Positions 22,452-34,472 of a DNA stretch of 64,000 nucleotides are shown one piece after another. A program made the position numbers and the translations under genes. Numbering within the stretch: position 1 is the first letter of the stretch; every line of letters starts with the position of its first letter. The notes under the pieces are model-generated. The model made no database searches. It had not been told where the DNA came from and was given only the letters and a program-made list of their open reading frames with translations. This DNA comes from Cyrtodaria siliqua (taxonomy: Eukaryota; Mollusca; Bivalvia; Adapedonta; Hiatellidae). The stretch lies in contig JAWPHD010008233.1 of the NCBI GenBank assembly GCA_037043455.1, forward strand, positions 53,726-117,725. The letters run 5' to 3'.

Positions 22452-22734
22452 ACATGCTCAGCCAACCATGTGATACAGGAATGGTGTTCGCAAGCGGTGC
22501 TACCGAATGGCCATCTGTGCGGCAATTTTAAGATCAGCACCAGTATTACACTGTCCGGCAACAACTACACAAAGGTGGCCCTCCTAACAAAATACCTCAA
22601 TCTCTCCATACCAGCTCGTTCAACTTTTGACAGGATTCAGAGTCACTATACAGCCCCAGTTGTGGACGACTATTTCAAAAATATGCAGAAAGAAATTCTG
22701 CAGCCATTGGAAGGAAAAGAAGTTGTTGTGGCTG
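22452..22734 (+). pseudogene. Kolobok-like transposase, exon 5 (start of core)
   Basis: Between TTTTTTCAG and GGCTG/GTAAGT the frame reads CSANHVIQEWCSQAVLPNGH, CGNFKISTSITLSGNNYTKV and IPARSTFDRIQSHYTAPVVD. The pattern W.SQ....g...gN...s..i..sG....kv....lnl...s..tf.r.q...l.P.v is recognisable as the segment before the catalytic core of the Kolobok-like transposases common in molluscs and fish. The exon is fully open. The following catalytic exons are missing: a Helentron-like element begins at 22918. The gene is therefore truncated. Confidence 0.65.
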
Positions 22735-22917
22735 GTAAGTTTATCCAATGATTCTTCAAACATCAGAATTTTGACTGTATGTCAATCTGTTGACTGCGTG
22801 TTAATCATTAATTTTTCCTCAATTATATATGGTTACAATATTTGCACATGTATCCTCCAGACTAGTAATCACAAATGGGCATATAGTATATATATATATA
22901 CATTAGGCCTTCCATAA

Positions 22918-24165
22918 ACAAGAGGTCAATGACCTTGAAGCTCTACTGATTGATTAAAGATTTCAGGAAGTAGTCGCTACAGACTTGTTTTTTGAAAATC
23001 TATTTTTAACCATGGCGGCCATCTTGAATTTCCGGCCGACCTGAAATTTTGCTAGGATCAATTAGACATTAAGAGCAACATTCCTGTGAAGTTTCATGAA
23101 AATCCGTCAAGTTGTTACAGAGGAGTAGACGCTACAAGTTTTCATTATATAACTCTATGTAAACAAAGATGGCCGCTGGTAGCCATGTTTAACGTCAAAT
23201 CAAAACGATTTTCGACAAGGACCAACATCATGTCATACTGATCATTTTAGAAAAAGTCCCATATCAATATCTCTTATAGTTTTCAAGAAGTAGTCGCTAC
23301 AAACTTATTTATTTTAAATCTATTTTTAGCTGTGGCGGCCATCTTGAATTTCCGGCCAACCTGAAATTTTTCTAGTATCAACTAGACATCAAGAGCAACA
23401 TTCCTGTGAAATTTCATGAACATCCGTCAAGCAGTTTCAGAGTAGTAGTCGCTACAATTTTTTACTATATAACTCTATGTAACCAAAGATGGCCACTGGC
23501 AGCCATGTTTAAAATCTAATCAAAATAATTTTCCACAAGGATCAACATCATGTCATGCTGATCATTTTAGAAAAAGTCCCATATCAATATCACTTATAGT
23601 TTTCAAGAAGTAGTCGCTACAAACTTATTTTTTAAAAATCTATTTTTAGCTGTGACGGCCATCTTGAATTTCTGGCCGATCTGAACTTTTGCTAGGATCA
23701 ATTAGTCATCAAGAGCAACATTCCTGTAAAGTTTCATGACAATCCGTCAAGTAGTTTCAGAGGAGTAGTCGCTACAAGTTTTTACTATATAACTCTATGT
23801 AAACAAAGATGGCCGCTGGCAGCCATGTTTAACGTTGAATCAAAACGATTTTTGACAAGGATCAACATCATGTCATGCTGATCATTTTAGAAAAAGTCCC
23901 ATATCACTTATAGTTTTCAAGAAGTAGTCGCTACAAACTTGTATTTTAAAACTCTATATGGTGGCCATCTTGAATTTCACATCAACATGAATTTTTGCTA
24001 GGATCAACTAGACTTTATGGGCAACATTTCTGTAAAGTTTCATGAATATCCATCCAGTAGTTTCAGAGGAGTTGTCGCTACAAATAAAAGTTTACGGACA
24101 GACAGACGGACGACGGACGCCGCACCACGGCATAAGCTCTGCTGATCTCTGATCAGTAGAGCTAA
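22918..24165 (+). mobile_element. Helentron-like element (copy 3, complete)
   Basis: Same ends as copy 2: ACAAGAGGTCAATGACCT start, AGCTCTACTGAT near the 5' end, its inverse near the 3' end, ACGG-type microsatellite, terminal hairpin and CTAA at 24162-24165. About 320-bp internal units. It interrupts the Kolobok-like gene just after the exon ending at 22734. Confidence 0.8.
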
Positions 24166-24719
24166 AAATACATTTGTTTGCTGTTTCCCGACCCATGATT
24201 TTAGAAGTGGGTAGGTAGGTGATTTTTTTTATTGTTTTGTTGAAGACAGTAAAAACCATAAGAAATGAACAAACAATATGATGTACTGAAAACGTTGGTG
24301 ATTGATGTTCACCGTGCGCTGTAACTTGAAACTACAGCTTAGTTCCAAACAAAAGCTGGCACCTGCGGTCTGGCATGCCAAGTCGGAAGAGGACAAGAAC
24401 GATATTTACAAAAGTGTTTGTGCCTTCAGTCAAAGGAAAAGCAAACAGATGCAGTAACATCCACAGATGGAAAATATTCGGTCGGCAGAACGCAAACAGT
24501 GGCAAGAAAACCTAATCAACGAACACGGGTTAAACCCACACGAACGAACACTCCAAAAAAGTAAATATCCCATACAGGACGGGCTGTACAGGACTGTATT
24601 CTGAATTTCCGGTACATGAAAAGCTTAATTACAAAATTCAATAACATCTTGAAAGTGTTGTGTTAACAATCTGTTTATTCTCAAATATGCACACCTATTA
24701 CATTTACAAGTGTACACGT
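24166..24719. other. Intergenic, nothing recognised
   Basis: A reading in one frame near 24350-24560 has modest coding-like composition but several stops. I assign nothing. Confidence 0.3.
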
Positions 24720-26073
24720 TTAAAGGGACACATGCCATTGTTGCACCAATACTGTGTGTGCTGAAAAACTAAGAAAAAAATGAAATCTCCAAATTGGATT
24801 ACCTTTTTTTGCAAGTCATAATGATTAGTAAATCGAGCAACTTTTAATGTTTGATTATTACTTCTAATTTGCTGTGCATTCCTTTAAACACAAATTGATT
24901 TAGAATCAGAAAACAAATACTCATTTATCACATGTCAAAAAAAAAAGAATATATATATATAAAAGATAAAAAAAAAAAGATAAAAAAAAATATGGGACTC
25001 ATAGAAATCAGGGTTCACGTCCCGAGTCCTGGGTACAGGTATCAGATTGAATGAATTCATCATGGCTGATACTTGTAGCAGATGCTTTCTTAAAAATAAA
25101 CTAAACACCACTTTTCTTTCATCTGAAACAGTTTACCTATCATCTATTGTTTTCCCCTAAGTGCCTCTTAATAGTCCTCAGTAGTCCCTTAGTGGTCCTT
25201 AGTGGTCCCTTAGTGGTCCTTAGTGGTCCTTATTGATCCCTTAGTGGTCCTTAGTGGTATTTAGTAGGACCCCCTTTGATCTGCTGGCTTATCTGATTGA
25301 TTGCATAAAAAGGCCATAAAGTCCCCATGCAGCTGTAGTGTATGATAATAAGCACTTGACAAATTTACCAGTGGCTGATTACATGGTGATTGTCAGACCC
25401 TGACATCATTGAGTGCAGCTGTATATTTGGCAAATGACCCATTATAAGGCATGATTATAAGGCCTTTCTTAACGCTTAACCAACTACATAAATATATATA
25501 TAATGTACTGTTCTTTTTCTGAATTAAGACCATACCATTTATGTGACAAAGGGGTGTTTTGGGGGGAAATTACTGATCAGCAGTCAGACATTGTAAACCC
25601 TGATCAGGGTTTAGAATAGACGCAGATGCTATAATAGTCGTGCTTAGCGGGTTAAAGGTTAATAAATAGTATTGTTTGCTCTTGCCTGACCCAAGATTTC
25701 ATAATTGGGCATGTAGGCAGCAAGGCCACAAAGACAAAGCTGGTATTGCTCTAGCCCGTCAGTGCCATTTTTTAACTGATAACCCTTAATTCGGAAAAAC
25801 ATATGCTTTTTGGGAAATCATTTAAAAACAGTGGAATAAATTTTAAGGGACGGCAATTAATTTTGTGAATCTAGCATTAAAATAAGTATCTAATGATTTA
25901 TTAATCCATATATGACTTTATTCCGGCTTCATTTAATTGAATAAAAACACTTTCCAGTGTATAACCATTCTAATCTAATAATTAATACGAAATGCAAACT
26001 ATGTAAAAATAATAATAAAGTAATGGGATGCTGCTAGTTTAAAACAAATCAAGATTGCCGTGTGTCCCTTTAA
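24720..26073. mobile_element. MITE-family ends TTAAAGGGACAC bounding 1.35 kb
   Basis: TTAAAGGGACACATGCCATT at 24720 and its inverse TGCCGTGTGTCCCTTTAA ending at 26073 are TIRs of the family that is complete at 31341-31612. Inside are AT microsatellites and a tract of repeated CCTTAGTGGT words (25170-25266). The interior is far longer than the 270-bp MITE, so this is either an insertion-bearing copy or two half copies. Confidence 0.5.
25170..25266 (+). repeat. CCTTAGTGGT short tandem repeat
   Basis: About eight copies of a 10-12-bp word, TCCTTAGTGG or TCCCTTAGTGG, with minor variants. Confidence 0.8.
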
Positions 26074-26896
26074 TACAAATATATTGTAAGTAAATAGTTT
26101 ATTAAAGTGACATGTGCATATACAATTCAAAATCAAACATATACTAAATAACTGAAAATTAAGCACCCGGCCCACAGGACCCGGCACAGAGCTAGGATAG
26201 TAATAGATGTACTTGAGTGGTTAAAATACTAATTAATTGAGTTTTGGAGCCCCCACAAATGGTTATATATATGTGTCATACATGCCAAAACTCCCGCATT
26301 CTCTGGGAGTCTCCCGGATTTGCCTTTGATCTCCTGATCACACGGAAGCCGCTCAAAACCTCCCGGAAATCAATTATTTGCCTAGTATAGTTGATTGTTT
26401 CCAATTTGCAATACACAGTATGTGTTCAATGAGGTTATAATTGATCTTGTCTAATCAGTCACGGCGGGGTTACGATAATGCAACCAACCAATGAAATCGC
26501 ATCTAGCATCTCGTGGCACAAGACGAGATTTATTGAAAGATGGCCGTGTAAACAAACCAGGCAGGCTCAACAAATTGGACAAATTAGGATAATTAACACG
26601 CTGTTATGAAAACATTTGAAGTAGGTACATTATTAAATGAAGATTATATGTGCGATGCCGACAATTAGCGTTAACTACACCAATCACCAGGGGTTGATTG
26701 CATCAGCTTGTTTTATTCTAAGTTGAGAAGGATTTTGCCGACATTTGGTAAATTTAACCATGTTTTGTCAATTGTTTTCGGTCTTTATAAATTAAGTGTT
26801 AATTGATTTAGTTGCACTACAGTGCATGTCAGGCCATATATAGTTGAATTTTAAGCATGTTCGTCTCGAACTTGTTTCGTCATACGTACAAGCACC
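26074..26896. other. Intergenic upstream of a hAT zinc-finger exon
   Basis: Contains CTCCCGG-type words (26290-26360) similar to 15200-15300. No gene is seen. Confidence 0.35.
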
Positions 26897-27118
26897 ATGT
26901 CTAAACGTCTTTTTAATTTGTCCGGAAATACGACGCCGTCGAAAAAGAAGAAATATGAATGCAAGTTCAATGCTTCTTGGATTACGGAGTTTAAATGTGT
27001 CGGAAAAAGTGAAAAGGGGGATAGTTTCGTCTATTGTGTGACATGCAATTCTCATTTGAATATTGCCAGTGGGGGAAAAAATGACATCACAAGACATACC
27101 AAAATTATTAAAAATTGA
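26897..27118 (+). pseudogene. hAT-type N-terminal zinc finger (TTF/BED-like) exon
   Basis: A 73-codon frame starts MSKRLFNLSGNTTPSKKKK and continues YECKFNASWITEFKC, FVYCVTCNSHLNIASGG and KNDITRHTKIIKN, then a stop. The pattern kfn.sWi.eF, fvyC..C...l.iasGGkndi.rH is the N-terminal zinc finger of ZNF862/C17orf113-like hAT proteins. The ATG is well placed and the domain is intact. It ends directly in a stop with no second exon, and a Helentron-like element begins 85 bp further on. It cannot belong to the hAT remnant at 10-15 kb, which lies upstream on the same strand. Called as an orphan first exon. Confidence 0.65.
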
Positions 27119-27203
27119 TAGTTTATGCATATACTGTTATTTGTTTTCATCTACTTCATTATCACTATAATGAAATTCATAATTTTGATAGAGCATCATC
27201 AAA

Positions 27204-28478
27204 ACAAGAGGTCAATGACCTTGAAGCTCTACTGATTGATTTTGATTTCAGGAAGTAGTCGCTACAAACTGGATTTTTGAAAATCTATTTTTAGCCGTGG
27301 TGGCCATCTTGAATTTCCGGCCGACCTGAAATTTTGCTAGGATCAATTAGACATCAAGAGCAACATTCCTGTGAAGTTTCATGAAAATCCGTCAAGTAGT
27401 CTCAGAGGAGTAGTCGCTACAAGTTTTCATTATATAACTCTATGTAAACAAAGATGGCCACTGACAGCCATGTTTAACATTGAATCAAAATAATGTTCGA
27501 CTCGGATAACCATCATGTCATGCTGATCATTTTAGAAAAAGTCCCATATCAATATCTCTTATAGTTTTCAAGAAGTAGTCGCTACAAACTTATTTTTTTA
27601 AAAATCTATTTTTAGCCATGGTGGCCATCTTGAATTTCCGGCCGACCTGAAATTTTGCTAAGATCAATTAGACATCAAGAGCAACATTCGTGTGAAGTTT
27701 AATGAAAATCCGTCAAGTAGTTTCAGAGGAGTAGTCGCTACAAGTTATCATTATATAACTCTTATGTAAACATACATGGCCACTGGCAGCCATGTTTAAC
27801 GTCGAATCAAAATAATGTTCGACTTGAATAACCATCATGTCATGCTGATCATTTTAGAAAAAGTCCCATATCAATATCACTTATAGTTTTCAAGAAGTAG
27901 TCGCTACAAACTTATTTTTTAAAAATCTATTTTTAGCCGTGGCGGCCATCTTGAATTTCCGGCCAACCTGAAATTTTGCTAGGATCAATTAGACATCTAG
28001 AGCAACATTCCTGTGAAGTTTCATGAAAATCCGTCAAGTAGTTTCAGAGGAGTAGTCGCTACAAGTTTTCATTATATAACTCTATGTAAACAAAGATGGC
28101 CACTGGCAGCCATGTTTAACGTCGAATCAAAACGATTTTCGACAAGGACCGACATCATGTCATGCTGATCATTTTAGAAAAAGTCCCATATCAATATCTC
28201 TTATAGTTTTCAAGAAGTAGTCGCTACAAACTTGTTTTTTAAAAACCTATTTTTAGATTTGGTGGCCATCTTGGATTTCACATCTACATGAATTTTTGCT
28301 AGGATCAACTAGACTTCATGGGCAACATTTCTGTAAAGTTTCATGAAAATCTATTCAGTAGTTTCAGAGGAGTAGTCGCTACAAAAAAATATTAACGGAC
28401 GGACGGACGGACAGACAGACGGACGACGGACGCCGCACCACGGCATAAGCTCTGCTGATCTCTGATCAGTAGAGCTAA
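27204..28478 (+). mobile_element. Helentron-like element (copy 4, complete)
   Basis: Starts ACAAGAGGTCAATGACCT and ends at the hairpin plus CTAA (28475-28478), with a GACGGACGGACGGACAG run before it. Four units of about 320 bp are visible from repeats of GGCCATCTTGAATTTCC at about 27303, 27622, 27943 and GGCCATCTTGGATTTC at 28263. Confidence 0.85.
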
Positions 28479-29274
28479 AAACTGACCAATCAGTGACCAG
28501 AAATAAGACATACCTCATACATTCTGGTAGATGATAAACTCGATCTTTATCCTTGTTCAACCAAGTTTACTGTTAAAATTAAGGTATCTACAGTGTGATT
28601 CTTTTAAAAAAACTGCATATTTCATGTACATTCATGCAAATTTATTCCATATATGTATCTTTCAAAATCAAAATATTGAAAATTATCGCCTTTTTACTCG
28701 GCCAAAGATTTTTATTTTACTATAGAACCTAAGGATAAAAACCGAGTAACACACATTTTATCACCTACTGGAAATAAGATCAAAATTTCAACTTCTCTGC
28801 AATGAAAAGTTATGAATAAAAAAATAAAATTATAAAGTAACAGTTGTCAACATTTATATAAAATATTTGAAAAAATGTGACGGTTTCACGGCTTTTCGCA
28901 AATCTCCCTGATTTGGATCAAATCTCCCTGATTTGGAAGTCAAATCTCCCTGATGTGATGCCGGAAAATTTGGCATGTATGATGTGTATATATTATATAC
29001 TGTATAAAGGCCAAAACCACCAACAGTTCTATACTAATTGTTATTTCTCGGTACGTAAGATAGCCCGGGCAGCGTAACCTGCTCATGTCACAAGTAGAAT
29101 TATACATATAACCAATAAAACATAAACTGAATGTGAATGAAAACAAAACTCTCTGTGAAATTGTCGAAATTTGATTACATACACTTTGCATCATTCAGTT
29201 TCCAGTCATATTTAGATACTGTTAATATTACAAAATTCCGCAAAGCTGTTGTGTTAAGGGTATCATCCCACAGA
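28479..29274. other. Intergenic; short repeats
   Basis: AAATCTCCCTGATTTGGA words repeat three times near 28900-28950. No gene is seen. Confidence 0.4.
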
Positions 29275-29500
29275 AAAAGATCAGCATGACACGATGTTGG
29301 TCCTTGTTGAACATTATTTTGATTCAACATTAAACATGGCTGGCAGCGGCCATCTTTGTTTACATAGAGTTATATAGTAAAAACTTATATCGACTTCTCT
29401 GAAACTTGCTACTTAACAGATTTTCATGAAACTTCACAGGAGTGCTGATCTAGCTATCAAAAACCTATGAGTAGAGCTTCAAGGTCATTGACCTCTTGTT
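29275..29500 (-). mobile_element. Helentron-like element, 5' fragment, inverted
   Basis: On the minus strand it starts ACAAGAGGTCAATGACCT (29480-29500) and carries parts of one internal unit, including TAAACAAAGATGGCCGC and ATCATGTCATGCTGAT variants. The 3' end is missing. Confidence 0.7.
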
Positions 29501-29643
29501 TTATTATGTCTCAAATGGAATGATACATTGATGGGATTATACTGTATAATTATTTCCCTCCTATGTCACCCGTAAACAAACGAGTCATGGAGATTTTCAA
29601 ACGTTTCCTATAGATAATACAGACAATAATTAATATTATTTTT

Positions 29644-30491
29644 AAAGGGACATATATTGTTTTCTTCAGAATGCCAAAAAAGAAAAGATCAAGTGTCAGT
29701 CAGGTGAGAAAAGGGACAGCCACTGCCAAAAAACAAAAACTTCAAGCAAGATCAAAGGATCATCACTACAATCACAGCAATAAAGCCAAAAGCACTATAC
29801 ATCATGAGGCAGAAACAGTACATGTTCTGCAACTCTGCTTGAAGTTAGTTTGACATGCCTTGAAGAAGAAGCACATGTATACATAGGTGCAATTAATAAG
29901 ATCAATTTTGCTACTGTTTCTGAAGAATGTGTGACACTTTGGGATGACTGTTATTTTGGACGATGTGTTTGCTGATGAATCTGAGCTTTATAATGAAGTA
30001 TACACAGGTGCGACTAGGGACAACAATTCTGCTACTGTTTCTGAAGAATGTGTGACACTTTTGGATGACTCTGTAATTATAGAGGATGTGTGTACTGATG
30101 AGCTTAACAATGCATTCATTGCATGTGAAGATACTGGTAATTTCTCTACAGATAGCCAGCATGATGAATTACTGACAAATGACTCCTGTGAGCTATCCAT
30201 GCCTGATCGACTCGAAAATAACTATTGGGACGTATTCCAGAAAAATATGTTTTGAGTAAAACTTCAGTGAAACTTCAAGTGCTTGAATTCTATGACAGTG
30301 GTGACGCGTTGTCTGTGAAATTATCTGTGGATATTAATTCATATAAACCTTTTATGTGTTGGTGCACCGTAAAATCCAATTCTATTCAATAATAATGAAT
30401 ATGAAAGATTGCACATATGTATTATTGTAAAAAAAAACTAACAGGATGCCGTGAGTTTTAAACAAATAAGATTGCCATGTGTCCCTTTAAA
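29644..30491 (+). mobile_element. MITE-type ends around an ORF-bearing interior
   Basis: TTAAAGGGACATATATTG at about 29645 and GATTGCCATGTGTCCCTTTAA ending near 30489 are the inverted ends seen in the MITE at 31341-31612. The roughly 845-bp unit encloses the coding-like stretch at 29671-30255, making it a candidate for a TIR element with internal coding or captured sequence. The left end is the weaker match. Confidence 0.45.
29671..30255 (+). pseudogene. Broken ORF with basic N-terminus and acidic tail
   Basis: It starts MPKKKRSSVSQVRKGTATAK, lysine-rich and nuclear-localisation-like, and stops after about 60 codons. From 29944 another frame runs 103 codons: MTVILDDVFADESELYNEV, then TVSEECVTLLDDSVIIEDVC and NDSCELSMPDRLENNYWDVF, strongly acidic. 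The DNA words TACTGTTTCTGAAGAATGTG and TGTGACACTTT occur in two tandem blocks about 120 bp apart, so an internal duplication has contributed. No family is recognised. It could be a DNA-binding accessory protein or the first exon of a transposase. Confidence 0.4.
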
Positions 30492-30609
30492 TGTATTAGA
30501 AAACAACAGCCTTGTTTTGATAGAATCAATGGTTTAAATTTCTATTCTTGGCATATGACATTGAAAAATGAAAAAAGAAGTTTAAATAACGGTTTCCTAA
30601 GTGACGCAA

Positions 30610-31205
30610 GTTTTTTACAAAAAAAAAAATATAATGTATTTCATCTTCAGTTCGATTACATATAGTGCAAAGTCTGTTTTCACGTGATAATTTAGGTTTA
30701 AAATAACGACCACGTTCTATAAGTAAATCATGTGCACTAAATCTAATTTTTCTTTAAGTTCTTTTGTAATTAATTTAGGGAGTCTAAATGACAAATAAAT
30801 TTGTAGACCAAAATTAGTGTAATTCTTCGAAAAAGTATGAAGTTTATTGTCGTACAATTTGCATTTTAAAGAATTAATTTCAGCAGTGATATCTGCAGAA
30901 TACTTCTGTAAGATTGTTTGTGGAATATGTTTAGCATCCAATGGTCTTGGAGCATCTGTATATTTATTCAAAGAGTTTTAATAAGAATACCGTGATCTGT
31001 GACCTTCATTGAATACGGTCTCATCAACATTATACATTTCTTTTAAAAATCTATTATACATGTATATAGTTAAATTATTAATCTCTAAGGTTAATTTATA
31101 TAGTTTATATACATGATATATACTAATCCAAGCATGTTTGTTTATTATAACGAGTGTTGTTGACTGATATTGTGCCTGTAACATGATAATGATAATTGTT
31201 GAGGC
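30610..31205 (-). pseudogene. LINE reverse transcriptase, C-terminal fragment
   Basis: Reading the minus strand, one frame gives TDAPRPLDAKHIPQTILQKY and SLKCKLYDNKLHTFSKNY. After a frame change near 30760 a second gives IRFSAHDLLIERGRYFKP, then LSRENRLCTICNRTEDEIHY. The pattern R.sahdL.iErGRy.....enRlC..C...EDE.Hy is the cysteine-containing C-terminus found after the reverse transcriptase in several animal non-LTR retrotransposons. It is truncated at both ends and frameshifted. An A/T-rich tract at 30600-30630 follows its 3' end. Confidence 0.6.
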
Positions 31206-31340
31206 CAAAAAAGTTGGATGATAATATTGGGATAGATTATGAAGGAACTTTTTTACATTCTTTCACAGTTGGGAAAATTTTGGAGTGTTTTAGCTCATAT
31301 TTATTCTGTTTGTTATTGTGATATTATAGTAGTTCTATGT

Positions 31341-31612
31341 TAAAGGGACACAAAGCAATCTTGAAGTAATTATCAAGTATTACAATTTGAACTTTATTTA
31401 TTAATCTGGAATTATGTTTTTTAACTTAAACTGTTTACATATAATTAAATAAAAGGTAATACAATTTAGAGTTATCAATTTTACTTCATTACTCTACCAT
31501 GTATATTATTGGTGCGCAATATAATAAAAACTAGTAGTATGCTTTTGTTTTGAATTATTCAGTGGAATACTTTTAAGTTTCAAAAATGTCCAGATTGCCT
31601 TGTGTCCTGTTT
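31341..31612. mobile_element. MITE, 270 bp, TIR TTAAAGGGACACAAAGCAAT
   Basis: The left end TTAAAGGGACACAAAGCAAT is the inverse of the right end GATTGCCTTGTGTCC with a short run-out to TTTAA. AT-rich interior without an ORF. Related ends at 24720, 26073, 29644, 30489, 42112 and 42990. Confidence 0.75.
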
Positions 31613-32482
31613 AACTTGTTTCTCATCAAGGAAAGATTATGAAATCTAAGGAGGAGCTTAATGCTGAGTTTGTTAATTTAAGAATAGATAATAAATTATA
31701 ATATCAACACCTCTTTTTTACAATATATTTAATCTTTTACAATATATTTAATCATTGAATAGATATGATGTTAATTTATGGTTATTCGTGAAACTTTTGG
31801 TTTTAGCAGTGGGGTAAAAATACAAATACATTATACCAATTCAAATTTCATTTTGCAAACAACTATTTTTGTCTTCTTATTGCTCACTCCATGTTTCACC
31901 GAAAAATGACCTGGATTCTTAAAAGTTTCTACTATATATCTTAGACACATGCCTTACTTTTCATGAAATAATAATTATGCAATTGGTAGTAAATAAAGTT
32001 GGTTATATTATCTGGTGTATTGCTCTCATATAAAATCCATGTATACCCGGTTACATGTAAATGGTGACTAATTTCGGTACAATTTATCATCGCCTTCCCA
32101 GGAACTGCAGACCAACAGGGACTCAAACTCTGGATATTTGGCTTACTGTGGCAATGACTTGCACAGGGAGCCACACAATGCCAATCAATTAATGGCCATA
32201 TATTCAGACAATACATTTAGCCTCGTCCGTCGGACAGGGACATAAATCTGGCAGGGCCAAGTATCAGTCTCCTCTGAGCATTGTAAAGAACCACTGGAAT
32301 ATATTTGATAGTAAGAGTAGTACATGGTTCCCAGACTCGGAGTATCCTCCTTTCTGTCGGGCAGCTCAAAATAACATAAAATGCGTTACACACAAATGTA
32401 TCGGTGGACCATAAACTCTAATTTAACATATATATTATACTTGAGTTTCGTTACATCCAGGTAAGTGTGTGAAAATAGTTAC
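31613..32482. other. Intergenic; SINE-like body at about 32220-32400
   Basis: 32220-32400 resembles 17530-17720. A short direct repeat TTTACAATATATTTAATC is at 31718-31755. No gene is seen. The second exon of the minus-strand C2H2 gene would be expected here or further left but was not found. Confidence 0.4.
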
Positions 32483-32696
32483 CTTTAAGGTTTTTCTCGT
32501 GTTTCTTTAGAACATGACCGCTAAACCCTGAGATATATTTATAATCTTTGTTACATTCCGGACAAACATATACAGTGGCGCATTTGACACATGCGTACAT
32601 GGTAGGTTCATCATCTTCAGTATATTCCCCTAATAAGAACTCTAATTCAATATCATTATCCCAAGACAGAAAATTGTCTTTACTGTAACTTGACAT
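32483..32696 (-). CDS. First exon of a C2H2 zinc-finger protein (partial)
   Basis: The minus-strand frame starts MSSYSKDNFLSWDNDIELEF and continues LLGEYTEDDEPTMYACVK, then YVCPECNKDYKYISGFSGHV and LKKHEKNLKG. C-x2-C-x12-H-x4-H makes one canonical C2H2 finger, preceded by an acidic segment and two further cysteines (ACVKC). The frame ends at AAAG/GTAACT, a good donor at 32482. It is one of the few coding segments here that does not look like a known transposase. A single-finger first exon could be from a host gene or from a transposon such as a BED/C2H2-headed element. Confidence 0.5.
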
Positions 32697-33808
32697 TGTA
32701 AAACCGACATACTGAGGACATGGACATATGGTGGTTTTTATATACCTGAAAAGAATATTCGTTAATACACAGGACTATTTGACAGACAGTCATACAGACA
32801 AGCATGCATACACAGACCACACACAAGTGTCAAATTATATTACTTTATCAACATCACCCCTAAGGTCTAGATAGACTCAAGGTGTATATTGGGTATATTC
32901 ACACCCCATTGACGTGACATATCGCTAAAACAACACGGCGATCTTCAGGTACACACCTTGCCATGCATCTTTTATTAGGGGTAATACACACATACTGGTG
33001 TGACACTACATGTAAATCGCTATAACAACACGATCGACAGGAGTACATCTATTTTTCACACTTATTTCGGCAACTAGGTAGCTATATTTTCGCTCATATT
33101 ATCTGGTATATTACACCTTTATCAGAACTCCTATTGCTTGTCTTGAACGTACGTTAAATTCAAAGAAACATTAATTGCTATTTGATTTATTTATATATAT
33201 TTTATTTAGAACTGGACAATTTGAACGAACGATTTAAAAACAGAACCCCTTCGTCAATCTTTATCTTTATTGACTCTTCCGTAGTAACGGTGTTATTCGA
33301 CATGCGCATGTGGTGTTATTATCTCGTAAATTATTTCGTACCGCTTTTATGGAGAACAAAGGGTGGTCACAAGAAATCGCAATAAAGCGCGAGGTTTCAT
33401 ATCTGTTTGTTGTTAGATCTGTGATTAAAGCTTATATCTCCCAAACCACATTACATAATGGATTGAAACTTCACATGTATTCAGCATCACTAGTTGACAC
33501 CACATAGTCATAGGTGATATAACTCTTGCTTTTACTTTGACAGAATTATGGCCCTTTTCATACTTAGAAAACTTTGTTAAAGTTTGTATGAAGTTTGTAT
33601 GTAACTCCTGCTTTTATTCATCGTCGGATACCCCCGTGTGATTTGTTCCGTTACTCTCCACCATCACCCGTGGGACAATACGCCTGATTTCGGTCGTTTT
33701 AGCAGAATAAAATAGAATAGAACCGGAGTTACAACGACCAATCAAAATAGCGTTTGCAAAATGAATACTCTTCAACGGGAGTCGTGAAAGGTAACGAAAA
33801 TTGACAAA
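32697..33808. other. Intergenic upstream of the DUF6589 gene
   Basis: Two frames at 33182-33507 are open but show no motif and overlap each other. About 33618-33680 carries the GTCGGATACCCCCGTGTGAT word that forms a small TIR unit at 40151. The start of the DUF6589 gene follows at 33809. No core promoter is identifiable. Confidence 0.4.
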
Positions 33809-34115
33809 ATGGCAGCTCCCATGGACACCACGGGGAAAAAGTGTTTGTTTTGTTTTTCGGCGATTAAGGGCACACATTACCGAAATCTGACGTCGAAAGA
33901 AAGTATTGAACAATATGGATTTATTTTCAATTCGCTGAATGTAAAAAACAAAGGGTTTTCTTGCAATTTGTGCACAAACAAATTAAATAGAACTTTGAAA
34001 TTAAATGAAGATGAAAAAACAAAAATCGCCAAAATTCAGTGCGAAAAACAAGAGTTTATCAACCAACTGAAGGAGATGCCAGGCATTAAGGATCGTGTTC
34101 GTTCAACACCAAGTG
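33809..34115 (+). pseudogene. DUF6589 gene, exon 1 (paired-cysteine N-terminus)
   Basis: The frame opens MAAPMDTTGKKCLFCFSAIK and has CxxC pairs in KCLFC and FSCNLCTNKLN, suggesting a small zinc-binding domain (residues about 12-55). A charged helix EDEKTKIAKIQCEKQEF follows. The donor AGTG/GTAATA at 34116 leaves one base, and the next exon (36995) completes a Gly codon, so the junction is phase-consistent. Reading past the donor runs into duplicated noncoding sequence. This cysteine-rich start is usual for the expanded bivalve members of the family; binding of zinc is inferred. Confidence 0.65.
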
Positions 34116-34472
34116 GTAATATTATTGTTTCTGTTTGTGAAGACGATGACTCACTCAAATATCATATATGTTTAAATCATTTATGCATGTTTTATGTGCC
34201 CATATTCATTTTCTTGATAAAACCAAAGTTTATAACTTCTATGGAAATAATTCCAAGTGCAATGAGGACTGGGTCAGTTTTTTTGAGTTTTACCAAATAT
34301 TTGACGTCGGCCAATAAAGCGCCCAGTGAACAAGGCCAGTAAAATATCAACACAATTTCAAAACAATGTGTTTTAAAGGCATTGCTGGGTGATTCATTTC
34401 ATACTATTACAATACTTTCAGTTTGTTCTATAGCTGAACTATGCCGAGCATATCATAGGTTCCAGCACTCTG
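34116..34472 (+). repeat. Local duplicate, first unit
   Basis: From about 34238 the sequence TTCTATGGAAATAATTCCAA to CAGCACTCTGTAAA is repeated at 36663-36907, with a partial third copy at 36552-36662. This first unit is interrupted by the element at 34473. Confidence 0.85.

Noticed and set aside
10390..27118. One hAT gene joining 26897 (zinc finger) with 10390-14824 (core)
   Set aside because: The zinc finger lies downstream of the core on the same strand, the wrong order for a single gene; treated as two elements.
15903..28478. CRISPR-like regular repeats
   Set aside because: The units are about 320 bp with no spacer-repeat alternation, and the DNA is eukaryotic; they are internal units of Helentron-like elements.
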